Source: Hyphomicrobiales bacterium (lineage in GTDB: Bacteria > Pseudomonadota > Alphaproteobacteria > Rhizobiales > Beijerinckiaceae). From it: 64,000 bases of DNA. Location: positions 1 to 64,000 of the forward strand of contig JAIXTM010000014.1 of NCBI GenBank assembly GCA_027483945.1. Direction: 5' to 3'. Of this stretch, positions 18,446 through 27,782 are shown piece by piece. Position numbers and translations under genes: made by a program. Below the pieces are notes generated by a model. The model saw only the letters and a program-made list of their open reading frames with translations, had not been told where the DNA came from and searched no databases. Numbering within the stretch: position 1 is the stretch's first letter; every line of letters begins with the position of its first letter.

Positions 18446-19222
18446 ATGCTCGTCCTGCGGTCCCTGATCTTCAACGTCCTGTTCTATGCCAACCTCATCG
18501 GCTGGATGATCATCGCCCTGCCGTTCCTGCCGCTGCCGCGCCGGCACTTCGTCGGTGTCGCGAAGAACTGGGCACGCACGTCGATCTGGCTCATGCGCGT
18601 CGTGGTGGGGACAAAGGTCGAGTTCCGAGGACGGGAGCGCATCCCCAAGGGCGGCCTCATTCTCGCATCCAAGCACCAATCGCTTTGGGAGACCTTCGCG
18701 CTCTTTCCCGAGATGGAGGACGGCGCCTTCATCCTCAAGCACGAGCTGACCTGGATCCCGCTCTTTGGCTGGTACCTCTGGAAGCAGGACATGGTACCGG
18801 TGGACCGCAGCGGCGGCTCGGCCGCTTTGTCCAAGATGAACGCCCGCGCCCGCGAGGTCATCGCCGCCGGCCGCCAGATCATCATGTTCCCGGAAGGGAC
18901 GCGCCGCCCCGCCGGCGCCGAGCCGGCTTACAAGTACGGCATCGTCCATCTCTACGCGACCACGGGTGCGCCGTGCCTGCCCGTGGCGCTCAATTCCGGC
19001 GTCTACTGGCCGCGGCGCAAGTTCCTGCGCCGTCCCGGCACGATCGTGGTGGAATTCCTGGAGCCCATTCCGCCCGGCCTGTCGCGCGCGGAATTTTACG
19101 ACACGCTGCAGCGGCGCATCGAGGAAGGCTCCGACCGCCTCCTGGCGGAGGCCATCGCCGAGACCGGCTACGTGCCGCCGCCGCGCTCCAAACCCAAGGG
19201 CGCCGCATCCGCCTCGGCGTGA
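18446..19222 (+). CDS. plsC: 1-acyl-sn-glycerol-3-phosphate acyltransferase
   Basis: This 258-residue enzyme acylates lysophosphatidic acid to phosphatidic acid at the inner membrane. It has an N-terminal membrane segment, the acyltransferase motif I as KHQSLWET (HX4E instead of the usual HX4D), motif III as FPEGTRRPAG and motif IV with CLPVALNSG. The 3' end overlaps the convergent gamma-glutamylcyclotransferase-like gene by 55 bp. Confidence 0.9.
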   Translation: MLVLRSLIFNVLFYANLIGWMIIALPFLPLPRRHFVGVAKNWARTSIWLMRVVVGTKVEFRGRERIPKGGLILASKHQSLWETFALFPEMEDGAFILKHELTWIPLFGWYLWKQDMVPVDRSGGSAALSKMNARAREVIAAGRQIIMFPEGTRRPAGAEPAYKYGIVHLYATTGAPCLPVALNSGVYWPRRKFLRRPGTIVVEFLEPIPPGLSRAEFYDTLQRRIEEGSDRLLAEAIAETGYVPPPRSKPKGAASASA

Positions 19223-19770
19223 GCGAGCGCCCGGTCGAGCCAGGCCAGCATGTCGTCCCGCACGCCGAGCTGCACGAGATGCGCATGGGTCTGGCGGACA
19301 TAATCGGGATTGGGGCCCGAAACCCCGACGCCCTGGCGCACAAGCCGCAGGAGCTCGTCCTGCGGCAGTCGGCCGGCATATTGCTCGTGGCCCCGGTCGG
19401 CGACGTAGACCAGCGCCCGAACCGTCCGCCCGTCGTCCAGCCGCACCTGCGCATAGCGTTCCAGATAGACTGCGGTCGCCTGCTCCCGGGCCCTCAGATA
19501 GGCGATGACCTCGACGACATCGGCCGCGGCGACCCGGTATGCGACGCCCCGGCACGCGCCGCCCCGGTCGAGACCGAGCACGAGCCCCGGCCGCTCGCGC
19601 GTTCCGCGATGGACATGGGAGAGGATGCAGAGCGCCCGGTGATAGCCGCGCAGGGTCGCAGGATGGCGTTCGGCGAAAGCGAAGCCCGGCCGCCAGATCA
19701 GCGACCCGTAGCCGAAAACCCAGATATCGTCGGGAGCGGGGTTGGTATGGGGGATATCCGGCGCGCTCAT
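19168..19770 (-). CDS. ChaC-like gamma-glutamylcyclotransferase
   Basis: This roughly 200-residue protein carries the family fingerprint VFGYGSLIWRPGF near the N-terminus and AYLRAREQATAVYLE, which holds the likely catalytic glutamate. ChaC proteins release 5-oxoproline from glutathione in the cytosol. The start is taken at 19770 (MSAPDIPHTN), where a GAGG lies upstream. 19797 is an alternative adding nine residues. The last 55 bp are antisense to plsC. Confidence 0.87.
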   Translation of the reverse strand: MSAPDIPHTNPAPDDIWVFGYGSLIWRPGFAFAERHPATLRGYHRALCILSHVHRGTRERPGLVLGLDRGGACRGVAYRVAAADVVEVIAYLRAREQATAVYLERYAQVRLDDGRTVRALVYVADRGHEQYAGRLPQDELLRLVRQGVGVSGPNPDYVRQTHAHLVQLGVRDDMLAWLDRALAHAEADAAPLGLERGGGT

Positions 19771-19855
19771 GCGCGAAGCCTCGGGCCGTCTCGTCATTTC
19801 GCCGTGTTCAGCCTAGATAAGGGCCCCTGAACATCCCGTGAAGGACCGCTGACGC

Positions 19856-20914
19856 ATGGCTGCTCCGCTGCCCGCCAGACCCCGCCGCTGGCGGCTCTAC
19901 GCCCCGTTCGTCCTGCTTATCCTGCTGGCGGCGGCCTGGACCGTCGGCTGGTTCGTGGCGCAGGGTCGGGTGCTGGCCGAGACCGCCGCCTTCCGGGCGC
20001 GCGAGGCCGCCGCCGGCCGAACCTGGACCTGCCCGGACGAGCGCGTCGGGGGCTTTCCCTTCCGCATCGAGCTGACCTGCGCGCGACCCGCCCTGACCTG
20101 GGGGCCGGAGAACGCACGCCTGTCGGCGACGCTCGAGGGCCTGCTGGTTGTGGCTCAGGTCTACCAGCCCAACCGCGTCATCATCGATGCGACCGGGCCT
20201 TTCGCACTCGCCCTGCCCGACGGACGACGCGTGGAAGGGACGTGGAACGGTCTACGGACAAGCCTGTCCGGTTCGCCGAGCAGGCTGGAACGCGTCTCCC
20301 TGGTCACCCGCGACCCGGCCTGGCGCGTCGTCTTCGCCGACGGCACGCAGGAGGCGCTCTCCGCCGCACGCGTGGAGCTCCAGGGCCGCCCGCACCCGGA
20401 GCGCTTCGCCGCCGAGCAGGCGGTCGACATCGCCCTGACCCTCGACAAGGCGAGGCTCCCGGCGCTCGACGCCCTGGCCGGCAATGCCGAACCGGCGGAC
20501 CTCAACATCGTGTCGACCGTGACGCAGGCCGGCGCCGCCCTCGCCCGCGACCCGGTGACGGCCGCCGAGACCTGGCGTTCGCGCGGCGGGACCATCACCT
20601 TCGCACCGCTCTCCATCGCCAAGGGCCGGCAGGCGCTGGAGGCACGGGGCGCCCTCGCCATCGACGAGACGCGGCGGCCCTTCGGCCGGCTGGAACTGTC
20701 GGCGCGCGGCCTCGATGATCTCGTGGGGCGGCTCACCGGCGGCAACCAGCGCATGACGGCCCTGGTCCTCGGCGGTCTCGCCGCCTTCGGCCGCCAACAG
20801 CCGCAGGGCGGCGCGGAGACGGCCGGGCTGACCCCGCTGCCGCCGCTGCGCTTCCAGAACGGCCGCGTCGCCATCGGCCCCCTGCCGGTCGCCGAATTGC
20901 CGCCGCTCTACTGA
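19856..20914 (+). CDS. DUF2125 membrane-anchored protein
   Basis: This 352-residue protein has an N-terminal membrane anchor (APFVLLILLAAAWTVGWFV, about 17-35) and a long beta-rich exported domain. The stretch RTWTCPDERVGGFPFRIELTC matches the start of the alphaproteobacterial DUF2125 family. Such proteins resemble AsmA-like envelope proteins in secondary structure, but no function is established. It is convergent with tyrC, with 7 bp between stops. Confidence 0.8.
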   Translation: MAAPLPARPRRWRLYAPFVLLILLAAAWTVGWFVAQGRVLAETAAFRAREAAAGRTWTCPDERVGGFPFRIELTCARPALTWGPENARLSATLEGLLVVAQVYQPNRVIIDATGPFALALPDGRRVEGTWNGLRTSLSGSPSRLERVSLVTRDPAWRVVFADGTQEALSAARVELQGRPHPERFAAEQAVDIALTLDKARLPALDALAGNAEPADLNIVSTVTQAGAALARDPVTAAETWRSRGGTITFAPLSIAKGRQALEARGALAIDETRRPFGRLELSARGLDDLVGRLTGGNQRMTALVLGGLAAFGRQQPQGGAETAGLTPLPPLRFQNGRVAIGPLPVAELPPLY

Positions 20915-20921
20915 GATCGGA

Positions 20922-21884
20922 TCAGGACGTCTTGCCGCCAGGCGGGTCGGTATAGGGCACCGACTGGCCGATCTGCACGATGCCGCGGCGGATCGTGCGA
21001 CTGCGCGCGAAAAACTCGTGCAGCATCGTGCCGTCGCCCCAGCGGATGGCGCGGGCCAGGGCCGCCAGGTCCTCGTTGAAGCGCCCGAGCACCTCGAGCA
21101 CCGCCTCGCGGTTGTTCAGGAACACGTCGCGCCACATCGTGGGGTCGGAGGCGGCGATGCGCGTGAAGTCGCGGAAGCCGCCGGCGGAGAACTTGATCAC
21201 CTCCGAGCGGGTCACCGCCTCCAGGTCCGCCGCCGTGCCCACGATGTTGTAGGCGATGAGGTGCGGGACGTGGCTCGTGATCGCGAGGACGATGTCGTGG
21301 TGCTGGGGCGTCATGATCTCGACGATCGAGCCCATGCCTTCCCAGAAATCCTGGACCCTGGCGACGGCCGCCTCGTCCGCGCCCTCCGGCGGGGTCAGGA
21401 TGCACCAGCGGCCGAGGAAGAGCGACGCGAAACCGGCCTCCGGCCCTGAATTCTCCGTGCCGGCAACCGGGTGGGCGGGAACGAAATGGACGCCCTCCGG
21501 CAGATGCGGGGCGACGTCGCGCACGACGGCGCCCTTCACCGAACCGACATCGGACACGATGGCGCCCGCCTTCAGCCCCGCCGCCATGGCCTGCGCCACG
21601 GGCCCGCAGGCGCCGACGGGGACACACAGAACGATCAGGTCCGCGCCGGCGACGCCGATGGCCGCATCGCCCTCGACCCGGTCGGCGAAGCCAAGGCCCG
21701 ACACCCGCGCCCGGACGTCGGCATCCGCATCGATGGCGACGACCTCGCCCGCCAGGTTCAGCCGGCGCGCAGCGCGCGCGACGGACGAGCCGATGAGGCC
21801 GAGGCCGATGATCGCGAGGCGTCCGAAGAGCGGCGTCTCGCGCGGCGGGCCGAGATCGTCGGCCGGGGGCAGCGTCTCAGCCAT
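20922..21884 (-). CDS. tyrC: Prephenate/arogenate dehydrogenase
   Basis: This 320-residue NAD(P)-dependent dehydrogenase of tyrosine synthesis has an N-terminal Rossmann motif ([15 protein letters not shown]) and the TyrA motifs [27 protein letters not shown] and [19 protein letters not shown]. No chorismate mutase or ACT domain is attached. The start overlaps the end of hisC by 8 bp. Together with the chorismate mutase gene just upstream of hisC this makes a tyrosine/phenylalanine operon. Whether it prefers prephenate or arogenate cannot be told. Confidence 0.88.
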   Translation of the reverse strand: MAETLPPADDLGPPRETPLFGRLAIIGLGLIGSSVARAARRLNLAGEVVAIDADADVRARVSGLGFADRVEGDAAIGVAGADLIVLCVPVGACGPVAQAMAAGLKAGAIVSDVGSVKGAVVRDVAPHLPEGVHFVPAHPVAGTENSGPEAGFASLFLGRWCILTPPEGADEAAVARVQDFWEGMGSIVEIMTPQHHDIVLAITSHVPHLIAYNIVGTAADLEAVTRSEVIKFSAGGFRDFTRIAASDPTMWRDVFLNNREAVLEVLGRFNEDLAALARAIRWGDGTMLHEFFARSRTIRRGIVQIGQSVPYTDPPGGKTS

Positions 21885-23007
21885 TGTGTCCCTTCAGGAA
21901 GTCGGACAGAGCCGCGACCACGAGGCGGTTCGCCTCCTCGTCGCCGACCGTGAGCCGCAGGGCGCCCGGCAGGCCATAGGCGTCGACGCGGCGCAGGATG
22001 AGGCCGCGGGCGGTCAGGAACGCGTCCGCGTCCCGCGCCGTCCGGCCGGCCTCACCCGGGAAGTGGACGAGCAGGAAATTGCCGACGCTCGGCGTCACCT
22101 TGAGGCCGAGCGCCGCGATCTCCCGGGCGAGCCAGGCAAGCCAGGTCTCGTTATGCGCGATCGCCCGGCCGACATGCTCCTCGTCCGCGATGGCGGCCGC
22201 GCCGGCGGCCATGGCGGGGCCGGACACGTTGAACGGGCCGCGGATGCGGTTGATCGCGTCGGCGACATGCGCCGGCGCGTAGAGCCAGCCGAGACGCAGG
22301 TTCGCCAGGCCGTGGATCTTCGAGAAGGTCCGGGTCATGACGACGTTGTCGCTGGTCGCGACGAGTTCCAGCCCCGACGAATAATCGTTGCGGCGGACAT
22401 ATTCGGCATAGGCCGCATCGAGGACGAGGAGGATGTCCGGCCGCAGGGCGCCGTGCAGCCGCTTCACTTCCTCGAACGGCAGGTAGGTGCCGGTCGGATT
22501 GTTCGGGTTCGCCAGGAACACGATCCGCGTGCGCTCGGTGACCGCCGCCAGGATCGCGTCCACATCCGCCGTGAGGTCGCGCTCGGGCGCGACGACCGGC
22601 GTCCCGCCCGCCGCGAGGATGGCGATCCGGTAGACGAGGAAGCCGTGCTCGGTGAACACGCCCTCGTCGCCGGGGCCGACATAGGCGGCGGTGAGCAGCG
22701 ACAGCAATTCGTCGGAGCCGGCCCCGCAGACGATCCGCGCCGGATCAAGGCCGTAGCGGCCGGCGATCGCCTCGCGCAGCGCGCCGGCCGAGCCCTCCGG
22801 ATAGAGCGCCAGCGCCTCGCCGACCTGCGCGTAGGCGGCGATGGCCTTCGGGCTCGGGCCCAGCGGCGTCTCGTTGGAGGAGAGCTTGTGCACCTTGCCC
22901 GCATGGCCCGAACCGCTCTTGCCCGGCACATAGGCATGGATGTCCATCACGCCCGGGCGCGGGACGGGACGGGTCGCGGCGGAAGAGGTCTGGGCTGGGC
23001 TCGCCAT
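21877..23007 (-). CDS. hisC: Histidinol-phosphate / aromatic aminotransferase
   Basis: This 376-residue class I/II PLP aminotransferase has [38 protein letters not shown] and the PLP lysine in [17 protein letters not shown]. The family is HisC. The context (chorismate mutase upstream, tyrC overlapping downstream) suggests it works mainly on aromatic keto acids or prephenate here, as HisC-like enzymes do in several bacteria. Start at 23007 (MASPAQTSS) is the only ATG that agrees with the family N-terminus. Confidence 0.88.
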   Translation of the reverse strand: MASPAQTSSAATRPVPRPGVMDIHAYVPGKSGSGHAGKVHKLSSNETPLGPSPKAIAAYAQVGEALALYPEGSAGALREAIAGRYGLDPARIVCGAGSDELLSLLTAAYVGPGDEGVFTEHGFLVYRIAILAAGGTPVVAPERDLTADVDAILAAVTERTRIVFLANPNNPTGTYLPFEEVKRLHGALRPDILLVLDAAYAEYVRRNDYSSGLELVATSDNVVMTRTFSKIHGLANLRLGWLYAPAHVADAINRIRGPFNVSGPAMAAGAAAIADEEHVGRAIAHNETWLAWLAREIAALGLKVTPSVGNFLLVHFPGEAGRTARDADAFLTARGLILRRVDAYGLPGALRLTVGDEEANRLVVAALSDFLKGHNG

Positions 23008-23042
23008 GGCGAACAATGGGCTCCGGTTGGGAAGGATTGCGA

Positions 23043-23909
23043 TCAGGCGCGGGCCGCGCGCGGCACGGCCTGCTTGCGGGCGGGGGCTTCGAAACGGGGG
23101 GCGTGCCCGCCCACCTCGTGGATCTTGGCGGCGATCCCCGCGCTCTTCAGCGCGGCGGCCAGGGCATTCGCGCCGCGCTCGCCATCGACGGCGACGAGAA
23201 GCGCACGGCCGCCGGCATCCGTCGCATCGGCGATGATGTCCGCATCCGCCCGATCGAACGCGGCATCGGCGGCCCGGGAGGCGCCCTCCAGCGAGACCGA
23301 GAGGATCAGCACGTCGCGCACGGCGGCGTCCGCGAGCGGCTTGGAGACGACGAAGATCGGCGTGCCCGCCGGATGGAAGCTGCGCTCCACGAAGGGCAGC
23401 CGCGCGATGATCTTGGGCGCCTGGGGCTCGAGGAGGCCGCGCCACCAGACGCCGCCCGCCATGTCCTGGTCGATCCGGAACACGCCGAGATCGCCGGCCG
23501 AGCCGGCGACCGCCGCGATCACGCGGCCTGCATCCTCCTGCGGCACGAACGGCACCGTGAAGCCGAAATGGAACCGGGCGCTGTCGCGCATGGCGGCATC
23601 GCCCGCCGAGATGTCGGCATGGACGCTGTAGGGCGCCTGAACATAGGTGAACGTGCCGATGATGACGCGCCAGATGCTCTCCACCGTGTCGAGCGGCAAG
23701 AGGCCCTCGTGACGCTCGACCAGCGCGCGCATCATCGAGGCCTCGCGGCCGGGCCGGAAGGCCGAGCCGGAATCGCGCGATTTCTTGGTCTCGATCAGCC
23801 GTTCGATGATCTGGCCGCGCTCCATGAGCAGGCCGTGCATCGCCGCATCGATCCGGTCGATCTCGACCCGGAGCGCGGCAAGTTCGGCAGGGTCCTGCTT
23901 CGGCGGCAT
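23043..23909 (-). CDS. Chorismate mutase with C-terminal extension
   Basis: This is a 288-residue protein. Residues about 8-95 are an AroQ-type chorismate mutase helical domain ([20 protein letters not shown], then [13 protein letters not shown]). The remaining 190 residues are a separate domain. It contains [29 protein letters not shown] and two [22 protein letters not shown]-like strands, perhaps an ACT-like pair for allosteric control by aromatic amino acids. It makes prephenate for the tyrC/hisC genes 35 bp downstream. The start at 23909 is set by the domain. Confidence 0.82.
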   Translation of the reverse strand: MPPKQDPAELAALRVEIDRIDAAMHGLLMERGQIIERLIETKKSRDSGSAFRPGREASMMRALVERHEGLLPLDTVESIWRVIIGTFTYVQAPYSVHADISAGDAAMRDSARFHFGFTVPFVPQEDAGRVIAAVAGSAGDLGVFRIDQDMAGGVWWRGLLEPQAPKIIARLPFVERSFHPAGTPIFVVSKPLADAAVRDVLILSVSLEGASRAADAAFDRADADIIADATDAGGRALLVAVDGERGANALAAALKSAGIAAKIHEVGGHAPRFEAPARKQAVPRAARA

Positions 23910-24075
23910 GACGTCGTCCCTTTCCGCCGCGGCTGCGGCGGGCGAGTTCTCATAGCCGCGCGCGTCCGCGAAGCAAAGCCGTTTGCGCCCGGCGGTTGCG
24001 GCGGGACGGCGCCAAGATTGACACGCCCGAGCCCGTTTCTCTAGGGAATGAGTTCGGAAGGACGAACGACGGCCG

Positions 24076-25260
24076 ATGAGCGGAACGAAGGCACGCGAGA
24101 GCGCGGAGCTCTGGAAGGCGGCTCTGGCGGAGATCGAGCAGCCCTCGAGCCCCGTCGCGCGCTTTTCCGCCGCCGAAAGCCTCGTCATGGACGGCGGCGC
24201 GACCCTCGGGCCCTGGCAGCTCGCCTACCAGACCTATGGCACGCTCAATGCCGACAGGACGAACGCGGTCCTCGTCTGCCACGCCCTGACGGGCGACCAG
24301 CACGTCGCGAACGTCCACCCGGTCACCGGCAAGCGCGGCTGGTGGGAGACCATGGTCGGCCCGGGCCGTCCCATCGACACGGACCGCTATTTCGTCATCT
24401 GCGCCAATGTGATCGGCGGGTGCCTCGGCTCCACCGGGCCCGCCTCGGCCGACCCGGCGACGGGCCGTCCCTACGGCCTGTCCTTCCCGGTCGTGACGAT
24501 CCGGGACATGGTGCGCGCCCAGGCCGCCTTGATAGACCGGCTCGGCATCGAGACGCTGTTCTGCGTCGCCGGCGGGTCCATGGGCGGGATGCAGGTGCTG
24601 CAATGGGCGGCCCTCTATCCGGACCGGGTCTTCTCGGCCATGCCGATCGCCACGGCGGCCAAGCATTCGGCGCAGAACATCGCGTTCCACGAGGTCGGCC
24701 GGCAGGCGGTGATGGCCGATCCCGACTGGCGCGGCGGGCGCTATATGGACGACGGGGTGCGCCCCTCCAAGGGCCTCGCCGTGGCGCGGATGGGCGCGCA
24801 CATCACCTACCTGTCCGAGACGGCCCTGCACCGCAAGTTCGGCCGCGAATTGCAGGCGCGGAACGCCCCGTCCTTCTCGTTCGACGCCGAGTTCCAGGTG
24901 GAAAGCTACCTGCGCTACCAGGGCGTCAGCTTCGTGGAGCGCTTCGACGCCAATTCCTATCTCTACGTGACGCGGGCCATGGACTATTTCGACCTGGCCG
25001 CCGATTTCGGCGGGTCGCTCGCCGCCGCCTTCAAGGGCACGAAGACGCGGTTCTGCGTCGCCTCCTTCACCTCCGACTGGCTGTTCCCCACCGCCGACAG
25101 CCGCGCCATCGTCCATGCGCTCAATGCCGGCGGCGGGCCGGTGAGCTTCGTGGAGATCGAGACCGACAAGGGCCACGACGCCTTCCTGCTCGACATCCCC
25201 GAACTCTTCGCTACGACCCGCGGCTTCCTGGACGCGGCCGCCCGCGCGCGGGGAATCTGA
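24076..25260 (+). CDS. metX: Homoserine O-acetyltransferase
   Basis: This 394-residue alpha/beta-hydrolase transfers acetyl (or succinyl) from CoA to homoserine, the committing step of methionine synthesis. The nucleophile elbow is GGSMGGMQ (S168). The aspartate is in FTSDWLFPT and the histidine in [23 protein letters not shown] is also diagnostic. metW follows with 1 bp between stop and start, the usual metX-metW pair. A possible promoter (TTGACA at 24018, weak TAGGGA 18 bp on) precedes it. I found no SAM-II riboswitch consensus in the leader. Confidence 0.94.
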   Translation: MSGTKARESAELWKAALAEIEQPSSPVARFSAAESLVMDGGATLGPWQLAYQTYGTLNADRTNAVLVCHALTGDQHVANVHPVTGKRGWWETMVGPGRPIDTDRYFVICANVIGGCLGSTGPASADPATGRPYGLSFPVVTIRDMVRAQAALIDRLGIETLFCVAGGSMGGMQVLQWAALYPDRVFSAMPIATAAKHSAQNIAFHEVGRQAVMADPDWRGGRYMDDGVRPSKGLAVARMGAHITYLSETALHRKFGRELQARNAPSFSFDAEFQVESYLRYQGVSFVERFDANSYLYVTRAMDYFDLAADFGGSLAAAFKGTKTRFCVASFTSDWLFPTADSRAIVHALNAGGGPVSFVEIETDKGHDAFLLDIPELFATTRGFLDAAARARGI

Positions 25261-25261
25261 G

Positions 25262-25894
25262 ATGAGCCTGACCGCGGCCGAGACGGGCTTCCGCATCGAC
25301 CACCTCCTCGTCAGCGAGATGGTCGAGCCGGGCTCGCGCGTGCTCGACGTCGGCTGCGGGGACGGCGCGCTGCTCGAACTCCTGACGACCCGGCGCGGCG
25401 TCGATGCCCGCGGCATCGAGCTGTCGCGGGACGGGGTGAGCGCCTGCGTGGCGCGCGGCCTCTCGGTCATCCAGGGCGACGCCGACACGGACCTGTCCGA
25501 TTATCCGGACGACGCCTTCGACTACGTGATCCTGTCACAGACGATCCAGGCGACGCGCAATCCCCGCATCGTCCTGGAGAACATGCTGCGCATCGGCCGG
25601 CGGGCCATCGTGTCCTTCCCGAATTTCGGCCATTGGCGCATCCGCGCCATGCTGGCCGTGACGGGCCGCATGCCGGTGACGCGCAACCTGCATTATTCCT
25701 GGTACGACACCCCCAACATCCATTTCTGCACGATCCGGGACTTCGTCAGCCTTTGCGACGAGGTCGGGGCGACGGTGGAGCGCGCCGTCGCTCTGGGGCC
25801 ATCCGGCAAGAAGGTCGGCGTCACCGCGCCCTGGTGGTTCTGGAACATGTTCGGCGAACAGGGCGTGTTCCTGCTGCGCCGCGGCCGGGACTGA
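25262..25894 (+). CDS. metW: Methionine biosynthesis protein MetW
   Basis: This 210-residue methyltransferase-fold protein has the SAM-binding motif VLDVGCGDGALLELL and the MetW stretches FDYVILSQTIQATRNP, SFPNFGHWRIRAML and HYSWYDTPNIHFCTIRDF. In other proteobacteria MetW is needed together with MetX for homoserine acylation. The mechanism is thought to be activation of MetX. It is convergent with xerD (6 bp between stops). Confidence 0.94.
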   Translation: MSLTAAETGFRIDHLLVSEMVEPGSRVLDVGCGDGALLELLTTRRGVDARGIELSRDGVSACVARGLSVIQGDADTDLSDYPDDAFDYVILSQTIQATRNPRIVLENMLRIGRRAIVSFPNFGHWRIRAMLAVTGRMPVTRNLHYSWYDTPNIHFCTIRDFVSLCDEVGATVERAVALGPSGKKVGVTAPWWFWNMFGEQGVFLLRRGRD

Positions 25895-25900
25895 CCGGCT

Positions 25901-26848
25901 TCAATCCTCGTCGGTCAGCGGGTGCAGGTCGCGGACCATGCCCGCCAGCCGCTCGTCCAGCACATGGGTGTAGATCTGGGTCGTCGCGATATCCGCGTGG
26001 CCCAGCAATTCCTGCACGACCCTCAGGTCCGCGCCGTTCTGCAGAAGGTGGCTGGCGAAGGCGTGCCGCAGGACGTGGGGGCTCAAGGAGCCCGGATCGA
26101 GCCCCGCCAGCCCCGCCAGGGCCTTCAGGTCCCGGGCGAAGGCCTGGCGCGTCAGGTGGCCGCTGTCGCTGTCCGCCGGAAAGAGCCACGGGCTTGCGCC
26201 CGCCGGCGACGTTGCCAGCAGCCGCGCATAGTCGCGCATCGCCTCGCGCGCGGCGTCGTTGAGCGGGACCAACCGCTCCTTCCCGCCCTTGCCGCGCACC
26301 TGGATCATGTCCTCGCGGCTGCGCGCGGCGGCGGCCGGCAGGGCCACCAGTTCGGAGACGCGCAGGCCGCTGGCATAGAGCAGTTCCACCAAGGCGCGCA
26401 TCCGCGCCCGCTTGAGCCTCTCGGCCGGGCTGAGGCCGGGCGCCGCGACGGCCTGCGCGGCGGCTTTCAGGAGCCTGTCCACTTCCGGGACGCCGATCGT
26501 CTTGGGCAGCGGACGCCCCTGGCGCGGCCCCTGCAGCGCCGCGGTGGGATCGTCGCCGCGTTCCGCCTCCACATAGAGGAAGCGGTGGAACTGGCGGATC
26601 GCCGACAGGCGGCGCGCGGCGGACGACGCCTTGAGGCCGCGGGCATCGAGGTCATGGAGATAAGCCCGGATATCATCCGTCGCGGCATCGGCCGCCGAAC
26701 GGGAACGTCCCGAAAGCCAGCCCAGATAATCCTCCAGGTCCCGGCGATAGGCGTCGAGCGTGTTGGCCGAGGCACCGCGCTCGGCGGCGATCATGTCCAG
26801 GAAGAGCCGCGCCTGGCGCCACGGCGTCGCCGTCCCGGCCCGGCCCAT
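25901..26848 (-). CDS. xerD: Tyrosine recombinase XerD
   Basis: This 315-residue chromosome dimer resolution recombinase acts with XerC at dif. It has an N-terminal SAM-like DNA-binding domain (about 10-100) and a catalytic domain with Arg in [10 protein letters not shown], Lys in [11 protein letters not shown], His-x2-Arg in [14 protein letters not shown], His in [10 protein letters not shown] and the nucleophile Tyr in QIYTHV. The length and position (near aroK-aroB) are as in other Hyphomicrobiales, which argues for the housekeeping enzyme and not a phage integrase. The prophage is 15 kb away. Confidence 0.93.
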   Translation of the reverse strand: MGRAGTATPWRQARLFLDMIAAERGASANTLDAYRRDLEDYLGWLSGRSRSAADAATDDIRAYLHDLDARGLKASSAARRLSAIRQFHRFLYVEAERGDDPTAALQGPRQGRPLPKTIGVPEVDRLLKAAAQAVAAPGLSPAERLKRARMRALVELLYASGLRVSELVALPAAAARSREDMIQVRGKGGKERLVPLNDAAREAMRDYARLLATSPAGASPWLFPADSDSGHLTRQAFARDLKALAGLAGLDPGSLSPHVLRHAFASHLLQNGADLRVVQELLGHADIATTQIYTHVLDERLAGMVRDLHPLTDED

Positions 26849-26864
26849 CAGCGGCGGACCATGG

Positions 26865-27008
26865 TCAGCGGCCGAGCCGCGACGCCGGGATCGTCGCGGT
26901 GATCTCCCGCTGCTCGGGCTCCACCAGAAGCGCCAGCGCCAGGATGCCGCCATAGGCGAGCCCGCCGATGACGGCGACGATGGCGAGGAAGCGCAGCAGG
27001 GTCGGCAT
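26865..27008 (-). CDS. Small single-pass membrane protein (47 aa)
   Basis: A short reading frame encodes 47 residues: [20 protein letters not shown], then [20 protein letters not shown] and PASRLGR. The first 28 residues are one hydrophobic segment, the rest a short polar tail with the [12 protein letters not shown] motif. As far as I recall, a protein of this size and motif sits between xerD and aroK in many Hyphomicrobiales. It ends 16 bp before xerD on the same strand, so it is probably the leading cistron of that unit. The function is unknown. Confidence 0.72.
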   Translation of the reverse strand: MPTLLRFLAIVAVIGGLAYGGILALALLVEPEQREITATIPASRLGR

Positions 27009-27143
27009 GGAGCAGGCGGTCCGATCGTGTCTCCGGGCCGCGATTTGTCGCCGAAAGCCAGCCCGAACTCAAGGATCGCGGCGCGGGATACACGCCAGGC
27101 GCGCGATTGTTTCGCAGCCCTGCCCCGTGCTAGTCACCGCGCC

Positions 27144-27782
27144 ATGGACGCAGACCGGGCCGCGACGGTGGACGAGACGCTGAACCTGCCGCCCCGGCGG
27201 CCGGGCGTGTCCGGCCGTTCCGAGGCGATCCGGGCCGCGCTCGGCGGCCGCCCCATCGTGCTTGTCGGACTGATGGGCGCCGGCAAGAGCACCGTCGGCA
27301 AGCGCCTGGCGGAGCGGCTGAACCTGCCTTTCGTCGATGCCGACCACGAGATCGAGCGCGCCGCCGGCATGAGCATCGCGGAAATCTTCGCCGCCCATGG
27401 CGAGGCCGCCTTCCGCGACGGCGAGCGCAAGGTCATCGCGCGGCTTCTCGGCGAGGGCGCGCGCATCCTGGCCACCGGCGGCGGCGCCTACATGAACGAC
27501 GAGACGAGGGCCGCGATCGCCGCGCGCGGCGTTTCGGTCTGGCTCAAGGCCGACCTGCCGGTGCTGATGCGCCGCGTCCGGCGCCGCACCAACCGCCCGC
27601 TGCTGCAGAGCGCGGACCCCGAGGCGGTGATGCGCGGCCTCATGGCCGCCCGCTATCCGGTCTATGCCTTGGCTGACATGACCGTCCTGTCCTCCGACGT
27701 GCCGCACGACGAGGTCGTGGACGCCATCGAGGACGCGCTGGCGATGCGCCTTTTGGGCGACGGCGAGGCGGCCCGCGCATGA
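27144..27782 (+). CDS. aroK: Shikimate kinase
   Basis: This 212-residue kinase phosphorylates shikimate at O3 in the common aromatic pathway. Walker A is GLMGAGKST, substrate-binding residues are in DADHEIE and ATGGGAY, and the lid is RRRTNRPLLQ. A 35-residue N-terminal extension relative to E. coli AroK is usual in this order. The start at 27144 has no Shine-Dalgarno. TTGTTT at 27107 and GCTAGT at 27129 (16 bp apart) suggest a promoter whose transcript begins almost at the ATG. The stop overlaps the aroB start by 4 bp (ATGA). Confidence 0.93.
   Translation: MDADRAATVDETLNLPPRRPGVSGRSEAIRAALGGRPIVLVGLMGAGKSTVGKRLAERLNLPFVDADHEIERAAGMSIAEIFAAHGEAAFRDGERKVIARLLGEGARILATGGGAYMNDETRAAIAARGVSVWLKADLPVLMRRVRRRTNRPLLQSADPEAVMRGLMAARYPVYALADMTVLSSDVPHDEVVDAIEDALAMRLLGDGEAARA

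Noticed and set aside
21256-23631. Open frame of nearly 800 codons on the forward strand opposite tyrC, hisC and the mutase
   Set aside because: It is a high-GC shadow. It has no domain, is rich in Arg/Ala/Pro, and three clear enzymes are encoded on the other strand.
24024-24075. SAM-II riboswitch before metX
   Set aside because: The leader is only about 50 nt after the possible promoter and lacks the conserved SAM-II pseudoknot sequence (GCTAAA-type 3' strand).
25901-26848. Tyrosine recombinase as the prophage integrase
   Set aside because: It is XerD by sequence and neighbours, and it is 15 kb from the prophage with host genes between.
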